Assembly: GCA_003993805.1 (NCBI GenBank)
Contig: RSEF01000020.1
Coordinates: 1,307,295 to 1,371,294, forward strand
Reading direction: 5' to 3'
Source: Himantopus leucocephalus
Taxonomy: Eukaryota > Chordata > Aves > Charadriiformes > Recurvirostridae
Length of the DNA: 64,000 bases
Both the position numbers and the translations under genes were made by a program. The notes under the pieces were generated by a model. The model was not told where the DNA came from and did no database searches. It saw nothing but the letters and a program-made list of their open reading frames with translations. Shown piece after piece: positions 41,801 through 53,125 of this stretch; positions within the stretch are counted from its first letter, which is position 1; every line of letters starts with the position of its first letter.

Positions 41801-44800
41801 GGATAAATTAAGTTTAAAGCCCAGCAATTTACATGCTTGGTGAAGATAAGAAATGCTTGCATTAAGGAATGGTAAGTCTTGACTGGGACCTAAGCAAAGG
41901 AAGCGATAAGCAGTGACTTACTGCACACTGCAGGTCTCATTACACAGCACTGTGAGCCCTTCGCTCCTGTGCCGCCATCCACGTGGCTTTGAGTACATGT
42001 GTTTGGTAAATAACGTTGAAAAAACTCTAATGCATGTCCTACATGACAGGATTCCCCTGCCAACAGGTTGACAAAAGGATCATCCTTCTAAATGAGACTA
42101 TAGGGTGTTGCTACAGAGGCACAGGAGAGGTGTAGCTGTTCATTCCCTCCCCTTTGCAAGAGGCTAATGCTGCCATGCACTGACCAAATCAGAGATGCAT
42201 TTGCCGTGTATGGATCAGAAAAGCCTCTTAGTGCTCAGTTTAATTGGTACAGTGGAGCAATTTCATCAGACGGCTGTTTGGTAGTTTGCAGAAGATGGCC
42301 ACCAGTGCCAGCACAGGATAGAGATCCCTGTGTTGGGCGAGGCAGCTAGAAGCAAATTCACAATGTGACTGTAGGGAGGACTCCGAGGAGCGCTGGCGCC
42401 TTTAAACAGGGTGAGACGTGTAGCCATCTGCAATGCAGAGGCTCACCTGCTGTCCGAGGGAATTGTCTGGGAGGGACCCAAGAAGTCACTGTGTGGTACG
42501 TATTCAAACCGCTCGCTGGAAGGACACGGAGTGCGAAAGGGAGCGATTGCCAAGTCGGGGCAGTTCTGCTTCTCAGATGCAGCAAAAAGATAGAGATACT
42601 CAAGTCAACAACAGTTCTGGATTTCCAGAAATAACAAGCCCAAAGCTCCACACTTCAAGAAAAGAGAGCAAGAGTTTTATAGAGATGACCATGAGCAGCA
42701 AGATGAGGACATGACATTATGTTTCCCCTCTCTTTTAAAGGAAAAAACGGTGAGACAGGAGTAATACCTAAAGAAAATTATGATTAATATGTCTGATGGG
42801 TCACAAAGACACATAGAATCTGACAGTAAAGTGCAGCATAGGGACCACAGTATTGTGGTCATATGCTAGGAATTTAACATCTCATGCATTGTTTTAGTTA
42901 TCAAAGATTCACTCTCTCTTCACAAGTGAGGACCACTCGTACACCAGGTTACAGCCTGCCCTGCCCCTGCTGCAGGACAGCAGTCATGTTCTACTCTCTC
43001 ACGTTCAACTTAAGTGCCCAAAGTCTGTCACAGTCTTCTGTAGAGAAGAGGAAAGTTAGAAGAGCACCCACAATCCAGGGGACCAACTGTAAAGGCTTTA
43101 AATAGCCCTAAGATGCTTCTGAAACAGAATGCAGTAAACTTGGAAGGCAGAAGCAGTTGGACACACTGTGGTCAGGACGGTGCAAATCAGCAATGATTCC
43201 GGCGAACTCGAGATCTGCATTAACCGAAACATTTGCTAGAGCAGTGGAAAGAGATGACGAGTCAGGCCCAACAACGGAAGCTGGGCCGCTGTACGTACCC
43301 ACTGCTTGCAATGGCCAAACTAGGGCTGGAATATTGCTCTGAAGGAGGAACCCAGCACTGACAAGGCTTCCCACGCATTTCACAGGTGGTACTGCAACTC
43401 GCTCGGATGCAGACTTTCTCATTTCGCTTAAAATATTCCTGTTACTGTCTTTCCCTGCCAGCCACGGATTTTTCATTGCTGTCTTTTGCATCTCTTCTTG
43501 TTTTTATGCATTCTGGGCCTTCTGATTTATCCTGATTGGTCTTCCCTCCTCTTGCGGCTACACAGATTGCCTTTTTATTTTGAATTGCTGCCTTCACTTT
43601 GTCACTGAGAGGGGGTGGACTTACAGCTAGAGGTGGAAGGTAAACCTGCAGTGATGCACATGCGAAGAGCAGAGGAGCACACATACAGCATGAAAATCCT
43701 CGGGTCCACGTGCTAGGTGGTCTACAGAAGCGGGTCTGCAGTTAGGGGGATGGAGAGCAGAAGCACAGCCTGTCCATTGCTGAAGAAAGACGCTATCTCA
43801 CAAGACCTAAGCCACTTCAGAGCACAACCTGGCTTGAAAGCAGAACGAATAGGCCCTGTATAGTTTGCCAGTCATTACTATTTCCAGAATCCCATCACAG
43901 TAAACTGCCTCCGAAACAGATGGCTAAAGGCAGGATATAACAGGTTTATCAGCAGCAGAGATGACCGTGTGAACAAAGAGTTACTTAAGAGTTGCTGGTA
44001 CCTTGGTATTTATTACAGGAACTGGTTACACCCACCACTGACAGAACTAACCAGGCAGCACCGCACACCCATCACAGCCTCTCTCACTACATCTCCCTGC
44101 AGCTTCTGACAATCAGTCGGAGCAAATCTCCTTGAGAGAAAAATTAAGTGAGAAAGGCTATTGTGTGGGTCTGCAACAGGGCTGAAGCCGGTCACCTAGT
44201 TATTGCGTGTGATCCCAGCACCAGAGCCGAACACCCCCCCTGGGGCTGAACCTGCAGCCACTTCCACACGGGAAGGAGGTAAGAAACCTCCTGGAGGTGG
44301 AAACTCTACGTTCTGGAGGGAAGCAACTTGCTGGGACTTTACAGACACTGTGTGGAGAAGAAGACTTTCTTCCTCTCTATCACAACCAAGGCAAAGAATG
44401 TCAGAAAGCTTTTGGGTCACAGCAGATCACCTTCAGCGTGTGACTTCCGCCACTGGCACTTAGCCTCCTCCCTTCATGCTTCCTCTGTCGCAGACCATCT
44501 GAATACCAAGGTGACCTGTGAAGATAACACAGAGAGAGGAGGCATTTAGGAGCCACTGTGTCGATAGTTGAGGACAAAATATAACTGCAGTGTCCTCCTA
44601 GCTATTGACAGAGTGTTCCCTCAACTGCACAACACCTGCCTGGGAGCTCAGCACCTTGCACGGCTCCGCGGCCCTCGCAGGAGCTCTGCGCGAGCCAGGC
44701 AGCTCGCCAAGCCTGCCAGAGCAGAGGACGCCCCGTTTCAGATCAGGGGAGACAACGATCCACCTGCAAACAACGGCCTGTCTTTATCTTCTTAATATTC

Positions 44801-47800
44801 ACTCCAAGAATAAAACTACCATCCGGACTACAGGCAGGCAGTTACGCTTTTGAATAACATACCGGGTGGTTTTGGTAAAAAGCTGAGCTGCCTGCGTGCT
44901 TCTGCAGGACTGCACCAGCTGTCCAGCCACACAGGAAAGGCTCCTCAGTTTCAAATCAAAATGTACGAGCCAAATGAGCCAGGGAGAGTGAGAGAAACCC
45001 ACCTGGCTGCTCTGCAGACAGCCTCCAGGGCAGTGGAGAGAGGTCCCTGTGTGTATTAAATGAGCTAGCTGCCAACGAGCTATCATCTCAGGGAGGAGCG
45101 ATGGTCCATCCACAACAGCTCAGAGCTCAGGAAGGACTCATTTCCCTTGCTTGCTTGGTAAACCTGTCCACAGAGCCCTTTGCACTTTTGGGGTTAACGA
45201 GCAGTGGAGTGAATTAGCTATTTCCGTTAAGTTTGGGTATCCTTGCCACAGTGCACTACAGCCTGCAGACAAGCCCCAGCACCCACAGCGTACCCAACAT
45301 TTGGGCAGTCGAGGCCCTCGTGATTGTCACTGGGTGGCAGGAAGGGTTTCGTGAGCCCTTCTCGCATAGATGTTCTCCTCTGAATGACCAACTGCCACCC
45401 AGGTGATAGAGCATTCGCCTGGAATACAAACGGCCATGGCTGAAATCCTTGCTCTAAGCCAAAGGGAATGCTCTTCTGGGCTCTGTAACGAGGCGATTCA
45501 CCTTGCAGTTGGGTTCTCTGCTTTGGGTGCAAGAAAACTGGGTCCAAAATTCCCAGGCTTGGGCAGGCAAATGATCAGGGTTTGGGGCTCTGCAAGATGC
45601 TCCAGCTGTGGCGCTTGCAGCCCAGTTCCCCTCTGCAAAAACTTTAGGAAGCCCAACATCTGCTCCACTGCAAAACAGATTTATTTTTTTTTTTTTTTAT
45701 ACTCAGAAAGATCTGTAGGATGAGAGAAGTATTTCGTGCCCAGCCATAACACAAAGCAGTGTTTCTCCATCAGCTGAAAAACCTCCCAGGAGAGGTGGGC
45801 TCCCCCTCGGCTGCCCCTCCATCAGGAGGCAGCTGATCAGCTCCCTCCTCTCACACCAAATGTGTGCAGCTCCAGGGCTGACGTGGGCATGGGTGAGCCC
45901 CCGTGTCGTGGCAGAGTCCTCCAGGTGTCAGGTGGACCCCAAGGACAGTGCCAGGAACCTGGCAGTTACTCCCTGCCTGTTTTTTTGGAAGAATGGGAAT
46001 GGAGACCTGGCATACGGCAGGTGAGAGTCAGTGGATGCACCAGAGACGGAGTCTGGTATTTCCTGCTGGGCCCAACAGAGTCTCTGGACAGGAGGAAAGG
46101 TGCAAATGAAGGGATGCAACATAGAGCGGGCGTTTGGTATCTCTGCAACATGCCAGAGATGTGGCACTAGGGCAGATCCCTCCACCTCTCTTATTGCCAC
46201 GTATTTTCCTTCCCCTGCCCTCCTACGAGCACAGCACCATGGGACACAGCTCCAAAAGCCCCAGATCTTGCAGCTTCTACAGGTAACGTCTTGGATGTTA
46301 CTTTATTCTCTTCCCTTGTTCAAGAGGACATTATCAGAAAACAGTCCTATGCCTAACGTTTCCAGGTCCTGCACGACAGCAAAGCTTGCTCCGACGGTCC
46401 CGTTCACCATGCAGTGTCACCACATGGAGCATTTTGCATCAGGTCTTTCTGCTGTTTTGTCACAAGCCATCGCACACATACATGTCGGTAAACAAGGATC
46501 TGGGATTGCTCTGTGGGCTGCCATTGGGAAAAGATGAGGGAGGTTCTGAAACCCGTGCTCGCTGCACAGGAGTAACGAGGCTGGCAGAAGGCGCTATTTG
46601 CTCACGGACACTGTGCCCTCCTGATCCCCTGCTCCTGGGTGTCAGAGCTGGTGTTTAGTTCCTTGGCCAGGGGCTGGTGTGGTTTCATGACCACCCTGGA
46701 CCGCAACCCTCATGGGGTGCAGCATGTACGCTGACTGGGAGCTGCAGAAAAGATGTGTGAGGTTCACACGTCCTCAGTGAGATCTGGGAGGATCCAGATC
46801 CTTGAGGTTGTCTCCAGGCTTAATGATTTGGTCTATCTTTGAGAGATTAGGAGACCTTTCCTTTGTGACCTTAGGCTTTGAAAGGGCCTTGAAGGTAACA
46901 GCCTGGTCTACCAGCTCCAAGCATCTGCATGGACATGAGTTTTTCTGCTGCCCAGGCATAGTGTCAGAAGAGTCGCTCCTAACACAAGAGGCTGCTTCAC
47001 ACCCTGCTGCAAAAGGGTACTTGGAGCAGGAGGTGAAGAACAGGAGAACCAGCGCTGAAGGACGATCAGTTCAGGCTGTGTGACAAGGCCATGGCTGAGT
47101 ATGTCTCCTCTCTCCATCTGCACTGTAGCTGCATGCAGCCCTGACTCCAACACTAGCAAAATTAAAAGAGGCAGTCAACTTAATAGGATATCCAGGCGAC
47201 CTACACAATAGTATTATTTCCAGCTTAATTCCTTCCTGGGCATGTCACCTGTGACATGGGCACATACGAATGGTGGGAGATATCCTTCTGAAAAAGACAT
47301 GTAAAGAACAGTCACGATCCTTCCCTCATTTTGTCAAGGAACGCGCTACCAGAAGCGCCCATCAGAAGATGGAGATACTGCTGACTTGTCTGACAGTCTA
47401 CTCTGCCACACGCGGTGAGCTGCTGGCCTTTTCATCATTAGCCTGTAAGCGGAACTAACATTTTAAACAATGACCTTATACTAACCAGCAGGAAGCACAA
47501 ACGAGAGTTCACATCACCTACTGCCTCTTTAGGTGAGTTTTGAAATAAACCCAGCAGAAAATAACTTGATAATTCAACAAATCATTATATGACAGATTTA
47601 GACGCATTTCTTTTTCTAATGGATAATCACAGACACAACATAAAAATACATTTGAAACGCATCATTCTCAAAAGAAGGAGACAAGATGGACTTAAGCTTG
47701 AGTAGAGCTTCTGTTCTTTGTTCTAGCAACTTCAGTGGAATGAAAAGTTGGAAGTTTTAATTGAATTTGTTTTTAAAAAAGGATGCTACAGGTGAGACAG

Positions 47801-50517
47801 TGGCTCTACGATTTGTTTTGCTAGTAGGTTCCTAAATAATACGTGTTGAGCGCGTGCTGCTGCACTGTAGAGAATGTCAAAGCAGCAAGAAAGCAGGAAG
47901 TTTTGATTTTTGGACAAGTGCTCTGGTAAATGGGCTTTTGGCATTCCCAAGGCACAACAAAGCAGATTGGCACTGTGGAAATAAAAGGCATTAGTTGAAT
48001 GTTCCTGCTAAAGCTACAAGAAGGATATTTCAGCAGTCCCTTCTCAGTTGTAAGCAGCTCAGATGAAAGGATGTGTTCTCATACCTCCAGTTCCAGGGAG
48101 AAACACAACCTGCATTTTCCATCTTTTCTTTGTGAACCACAAGAGTAAAACCTAGTTTTAAACTAAACGTTAGTTTTTGGACTGTAACACTGTACTAAGG
48201 GCCAAAATCTCTACCTGGGGAATCAAAGCTCCTTCTTCTCCCTGCAGGACCAGCTGTCTCTACAACCGCCACCATCCCCAACCTGCTCCGGTTCAAAGGC
48301 CTCAGAGAAGAGCCTTGCGAGAAACAGGATAATTCCTAATTACTACCTGCACCAGGTAGGTGCTGTGCAGTGCTCTCACGAATTGTCAGGGCCCAGAGCA
48401 CGCAAGTAGGTCTTAATGGCCCTGGCCAGTGTCACCCGGTACCTCCACCCCCCGCCATGTGCCCAGGAGCCCCATTCCAGCTCAGCCCTGGGCACCGCGT
48501 CCCTGCCCAAGCTGTGCAGGGGCAGCGCTGGTCCCCAGCTCAGCCACAGCTCACACTGGCTTCAACCGCAAACACCAAGAAGCGTGGCTGGCAATTCCTA
48601 ATCCGCTCCCTTTCCAAAAAAGTATCTGAAAACAGAGAAACCGGTAATTTTTCCTTGATTGCACTTTCACCGTCGGCGATAAATTAAGATTATTTTCTTT
48701 TTCTTTCCGATTAGTCAAAGTTCACAGGAACTAAATCAACATTTCAAAATAGAAACAGCGTAATGACTTTTTAGCAGCTTTCAAAAATGAAAACTTACGT
48801 ATATTCTTTAATGAAAGTTTAATACTTACTACCCCAGCACTTTATTTCAAAACCATCCAGAGTCTCTGTTATCCTGAGTATTTGAATATATACTACGTTA
48901 AAAGTATGCATAATTAAATGACACCATAGGACAATTGCCATGCAAGTTCATCCTGGTAATGAAGAATAAAGAGAAATATTCAGCTGCGGTAATGGGAAGA
49001 GCCAGAGCGTACTTCAAGCCATCTTATTTTAAATGTTGGACCTTACTCGGATACCTGCCTTACAGTGAGGATTCCCTGCACTCTACAAATGTCTATTTTT
49101 TTCCATTACCCAGACAGGAGTCAGACAAACTAGCCCAGAAAGAGATTTCTCTTCTTTAGGCTTCTACATTTGAACAAATGAATCTCATTTCAATCACCAA
49201 AAAAAGAAAAAAATCAGACTCAAACAACTGACATACAGTTTAGACCTCTAAAGTCTTGCTGTACTGCTTTAGTCTTATAAGCACAAATTCTATTAGCAGT
49301 AATTTAACATTCACTGGCAGATCACTGATGCAAACGTTGACTAGTGTCAGGTCTGCCACTGATCCCAGCAGCAATCCCTTAGAAACGCCAGCCTTCCCAC
49401 AGACACCCATCTTCTAAGGTTTTTTTTCAGGTCTAATTCACGTAATATCTGCGCTACTGGTACTGGGAGCTAATATGTGAGTCCAGATGTCAAATGTTGC
49501 ATAGCTACATAGCTCAGCTGCTCTACGCTACATTTATTAAGTAACCTCTCTGCCAAACTTGCACTTTCCTCAAAGAATGAAAGCAGGGATGTCTGACAAA
49601 ACCTGATTTCCATGGGCTGCCACAGACTGCATTCATTAGCATCTTCTAGCTCAGCCTCCCCTTGGACTGTAGCTCCTAAAACCTGCATTTCCCTCTGCTC
49701 CCAGAGTTTCCTTCAGCCAACAATTCTCTGAAAGTCCCCTCCTCGCACCCTGGTATCCATGATCCCATCACACGGTACCACAGCACCTCCAGCCCCTTGC
49801 GTTTCCCCCACAAGCGCTCTGCCTCCTTTTCTTTCTCTTTTCCTTGAGCCCATATCTTTGTGGCACATGCTGTACAACAACATTCAGCTGGAGATTAAAA
49901 GAAGTGTTTCCTAAGCAGATCCAAACTTTTTTTCCCTACCTTCTAAATATGGAGAAAAAAATAAGTGCATAAATACTTTTTACCTTTCCTTGATGTTCCA
50001 TGTTCTTCGCATTCTTCCCCTCTATTTGCACTGGCTGTTCCTAACGGGCAAACCTGGGGTATGGCAATTGCCCGTCTTTCCCTTTCTAGTGCTCCTTGGT
50101 CTTGGGGACATAGTGAGGGATGGAGCCACAGGGAGATCACAGAGGTTTGGTTACCCAAAGTGCAAAGATATTGCCACTGGGACAGTCATCTGATATTTGG
50201 CTGTGGATTAAGGGCTTTAAACGGTTCCCCATTCAGCTACGGCAGGAAATCCAGCCCGCCAGCTGCAAGCATTTTGGGGGCTACCTGTCTGTGGCTGTTA
50301 AATACTTACTAGCCTGGAGCTCAGTGTAAATAGATGAGTGGATACTGCTGCTCACCATAGATTTTCTGAATTCCTTGGAGGTCATCCTGGGGCAGTTTGA
50401 AGTTGTGCGTTTCCATGTACTGGTAGAAAGGAGCCATGATAGCACTGGGATCATTGGAGTGTTCCAGACCCAGCGCATGTCCCAGCTCATGGACTGCGAC
50501 CAGAAAGAGATCATTCC
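35466..50517 (-). CDS. MMP24: MMP24 (MT5-MMP), 3' half of gene: five coding exons
   Basis: Complement join of 50356-50517, 39858-40072, 38521-38659, 37331-37597 and 35466-35803; every junction phase fits and gives about 372 residues plus TGA. Domains in order: end of the catalytic domain with the zinc site [11 protein letters not shown] and Met-turn AIMAPFY; a proline-rich hinge; a hemopexin propeller bounded by Cys in PNICDG and WMGCNQ; a stem with the basic site RSKDRR; one transmembrane helix; a short tail ending QEWV, a PDZ-binding end. This is a type I membrane metalloproteinase acting on cadherins, matrix and, in neurons, APP. The tail [10 protein letters not shown] and the hinge identify MMP24 among MT-MMPs, and synteny with EIF6 supports it. 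The exons for signal peptide, propeptide and the first catalytic part were not found in 50518-64000. Confidence 0.95.
36181..36402 (+). mobile_element. CR1 LINE 3' end
   Basis: Reads TCTTAACATGAGGAAGGACT, GGGCGGCAGAGCC, AGGTGGGGGAGTCTCCC, then GGAGGTGACCCTGCTCTGGC and GGCCCTTCCAACCCTGACCG, TTCTGTGGTTCTGTGATAA. This is the standard CR1 tail in sense (+) orientation, opposite to MMP24. Confidence 0.88.
36850..36975 (-). mobile_element. Possible short CR1 fragment
   Basis: GGAAGGAGCCGCTGGAGGTCC AAGCCCCTGCTCAGAGCATG GCC resembles the antisense CR1 tail 'gacctctggaggtcatctagtccaaccccctgctcag'. Short and uncertain. Confidence 0.4.
37331..37597 (-). CDS. MMP24: MMP24 exon, hemopexin blades
   Basis: Begins (G)[19 protein letters not shown], passes [20 protein letters not shown] and [14 protein letters not shown], and ends [11 protein letters not shown] before GTATGT. 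It has the DxAxxW/YxFKGxxYW hemopexin pattern. 267 nt, phase 2 in and 1 out. Confidence 0.96.
38521..38659 (-). CDS. MMP24: MMP24 exon, first hemopexin blades
   Basis: After TTTTCTCAG. Encodes [20 protein letters not shown], then [20 protein letters not shown] and KFVFFK, ending in one base before GTACAG. The frame enters in phase 0 from the hinge exon. Confidence 0.96.
39858..40072 (-). CDS. MMP24: MMP24 exon, hinge and hemopexin start
   Basis: Encodes the Pro/Arg-rich hinge (…[20 protein letters not shown] and [20 protein letters not shown]) and then [22 protein letters not shown] with the first hemopexin Cys. The acceptor is CTTCTAG and the donor is GTACTA. This frame is hidden from a simple ORF scan because it has no ATG. 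Confidence 0.95.
40856..40955. other. Assembly gap, 100 N
   Basis: Exactly 100 Ns in MMP24 intron 5, directly 5' of a CR1 tail, so the missing part is probably CR1 body. Confidence 0.99.
40956..41180 (+). mobile_element. CR1 LINE 3' terminus with octamer repeat
   Basis: Starts at the gap with GGATGGATATTAGGAAAAATTTC, runs through GCTGCCCAGGGAAGTGGCAG and GGTCCCTTCCAACCTAGACA, and ends in two copies of ATTCTATG (41165-41180), the hallmark CR1 3' repeat. Well preserved, so comparatively young. Confidence 0.93.
49260..49650 (-). mobile_element. Old CR1-type fragment
   Basis: Phrases like CTGATCCCAGCAGCAATCCC, AACCTCTCTGCCAAACTTGC and GACAAAACCTGATTTCCATG recall the antisense CR1 segment around 'ggtactgatccctgggggac'. 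Highly diverged. Confidence 0.4.
50356..50517 (-). CDS. MMP24: MMP24 exon with catalytic zinc site
   Basis: After CTTCCTTCCACAG. Encodes [20 protein letters not shown], then [20 protein letters not shown] and [10 protein letters not shown] before GTGAGC. It holds all three zinc-binding His, the catalytic Glu and the Met-turn. Phase 2 in, 1 out; joins the hinge exon 10.3 kb downstream. Confidence 0.97.
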
Positions 50518-52519
50518 CTGTGGAAGGAAGGCACAGCCAGGTTAGTACACAGCCGCAGCCTGACGCAACCCCAAGCCCCACTCACTCATAACGCAAGAAG
50601 CAAATGCTTTGCTATCCTACTGCACAGCAGGTCACAGTGCCAGGGTCAGCTCCTGGAGGTGGTTTTAGTCCTGAAAGCCTGTGCAGCTTCTACAGTCATT
50701 GTCACAGAATGGGCAGGAGGCTCCTAGCCCATGACCACCCACGACCACGTGCACCCTCTGACCAGGTAAAACAGGCAGCTGCCTGGAGGGAAAGGATACT
50801 GACTGTAGACTCGTTTGTAGAGTTTACAGAAAATGGCCAACAAAATAGGCTGCTCTGATACCATCACCTCCTCATCTGAGTGCTGCCAGGAGGGGTGAGA
50901 GCACTGCCAGTCTGCTGATCAACACAGGTACATGGTGGAAAGGGAGCTTTGTCCCCCTTCTGGGTCCTCCAGCACCGTGCTCTGATCTGACCTGGACCAC
51001 CAAATCTGTAAGCGGAGATCTGTAAGGCACCTGGCAAGGCAGGAGGAAGGACAGAGAAGACCAGGGCTAACGCCCACCATAGCGCGTGTAGTACCTGGGT
51101 CAACCCCATCTCCTCTAGCACAGGATCCTCAACATGCTTTTACTTTGCTGGACTCCTGGCACTGCCATGGCTGCGGGAGGAGGTGAGCGCAGGTAGCACC
51201 ATCCTGCAGGAGGCAGAGCCACACAGGGAAAGGTTGGGTTGGATCCCAACGGCAGGAGGGAGAAGGAGGAAGGAAGAAAGAAGGGACATGCTCCTGACAG
51301 GAAGAGAAAGGGCTGAGGAGCCCTGTCTGGTCCAGAAGCTGGTAGGAATGAGAAGCAGGGGTACCTTCAGCTCTATGTTACAGGCATACACTCCTCTTCA
51401 GTCCCACGGATCTGGGACCCTCATCTCCTTGATCTAGTGTGGCTCCTGGATGTCCTACTCTGTGAGGGCACCTTGACATGGGAGGTGACACAGGCAATGC
51501 TGTGTGAGGGATGAAGACACAGCTAACGAGGACAGACGTAAGAGTCTCCCCATGCCAATAAAATGCCTGAGCCCTCAATTCTGTCTGAATCGGGCTTCTC
51601 TGCCTTTTTGGCAAGGCACAAACCAATAGCACTTCCAAACAGACACGGGAGAGAACAGCTGGCAGTGGCAGCTCAGTGGCTGCTTTGCAGCATCTCCAAA
51701 CAGCGTTATCTCCGTTCCCCACATCCCAGAGATAACAAAGTTCAGTTTCGTGTACACAGCTGAGCTCTCCTTGGGATAGGAGTTGCAACAGTGATTCATG
51801 TAGAACTATCTCCACTATTTAAATGCTTATTCTTTCACTGTTGCCCATAAAAACATGACAACACAGGTTCAGGGGTCTGCGAGTCTCCACAGCAGGGTGC
51901 TTTACCAGTATCTCAGATACCTAAAGCCAGTAAAACAAACAAACAGTACTCAACTGGTCACCCATACCACACCAAAATGGTTAAATTGTCTAAACGTTTG
52001 AGTTGGAGGGCACAAGCACCTGAATATGCAAGACGTTAAAATACACAAATGCATTTCAAATAAATGTTCAAATACATTTGTTCTAATACAAATGTCCAAA
52101 AACATGTTAAAATTTAGCCATATATGTATTGAAAATTCCAGAATTTCTGTATTTGGGAAATCCAAATGGGGACTTACTTAATAGTTCTTTCTCATCTGTC
52201 ACTGAAAAATCTGGCGTGTGCAGAATAAGTCAATAAAACGTCCAACACCACAGTATAAAATGCATTAAGTAGTTTCATAGTAAAGTTTGGATGACTGATC
52301 GCTCTTCATGGATTTTCAAAAACGTTCAAGCTTAGAAGATGCACTCAGTTGCCAAAATGGATTCGAAGACTCAAAGTCCTGTCGAAAATTAAATGGACTT
52401 TCTCTCCTTTATCACTTAAGTGCTCATGAAAACATAATTTTCATTGCTACCACCACTACTCACCCATGGAAGTCCATGGTAAAAGTCACCCAGTTCAGAG
52501 CCGACTTTCCAGTCAGGTT

Positions 52520-53125
52520 TTGAATTTCATGTTTCTTGTACTGGGAAGCCCTGTACACAGCACTCCAGATGTGCTGAGTACAAAGGAAGGGTCGTCTCCC
52601 TTGACCTGCTGGCAACGCTCTTCCTAATGCAGCCCTGGGTGCTGTTGGCCTTCTGTGCTGCAGGGGCACGCTGTTCAACTTGGTGTCAACCAGGACCCCC
52701 AGGTCCTTCTCTAAGAAGCTGCTTTCCAGTCTGCCAGCCACCAACAAAGCCCAGGTGCAGGGAGGGCTTTGCATTTCTTTGCTCAACTTCATTAGGCTCC
52801 TGTCAGCCCACTTCTCCAGCCCCTGGAGGTCTCTCTCAATGATAGCATCACTATTTAGTATATCAACCACCCCTCCAAATTTTGTAGCATCTTAAAACTT
52901 GCTGAGGGTGCACTCTGCTGTGCCAAGATCATTTGTGAAGATATTAAACAGTATTGACCTCAGTATCGACCCCTCTGATGCATATCCTGAACTCCACCAT
53001 CTCACGGTTACTGCACTCAAGGATGCTACTGATCTTCACACTACCCACCAGTTCTTCCTTTTAAAGTATGAGGTCCAGCAGATCGCCTGTCTTTGTTGGT
53101 TCCTTGATCACCAGTGAAACAACCA
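52520..53125 (-). mobile_element. CR1 LINE, 3' third, antisense
   Basis: Contains GTACTGGGAAGCCCTGTACA, CTTCCTAATGCAGCCCTGGG, CAGGACCCCCAGGTCCTTCT, CCTGGAGGTCTCTCTCAATG and ATTTGTGAAGATATTAAACAG in the usual CR1 order. The minus strand retains an RT remnant (IERDLQGLEKWADRSLMKLS...CTWALLVAG). Confidence 0.88.

Larger units (their letters stand above)
40073..50355. other. MMP24 intron 5 (zinc exon to hinge exon)
   Basis: 10.3-kb intron with an assembly gap (40856-40955), a CR1 tail (40956-41180) and an old CR1 piece near 49.3-49.65 kb. A stretch at 45.39-45.48 kb recalls a tRNA D-arm but does not fold as one. Open frames up to ~170 codons (46031-46537) show no protein pattern. Confidence 0.5.

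Noticed and set aside
45390..45480. tRNA-like text (GATAGAGCATTCGCCTGGAAT and TGAAATCC)
   Set aside because: Resembles D-loop and T-arm boxes, but the anticodon stem and acceptor stem do not pair; at best a decayed tRNA fragment. tRNAscan-SE would settle it.
46031..46537. 168-codon plus-strand frame in MMP24 intron 5
   Set aside because: No motif, no flanking promoter or splice context, alternative frames also open.
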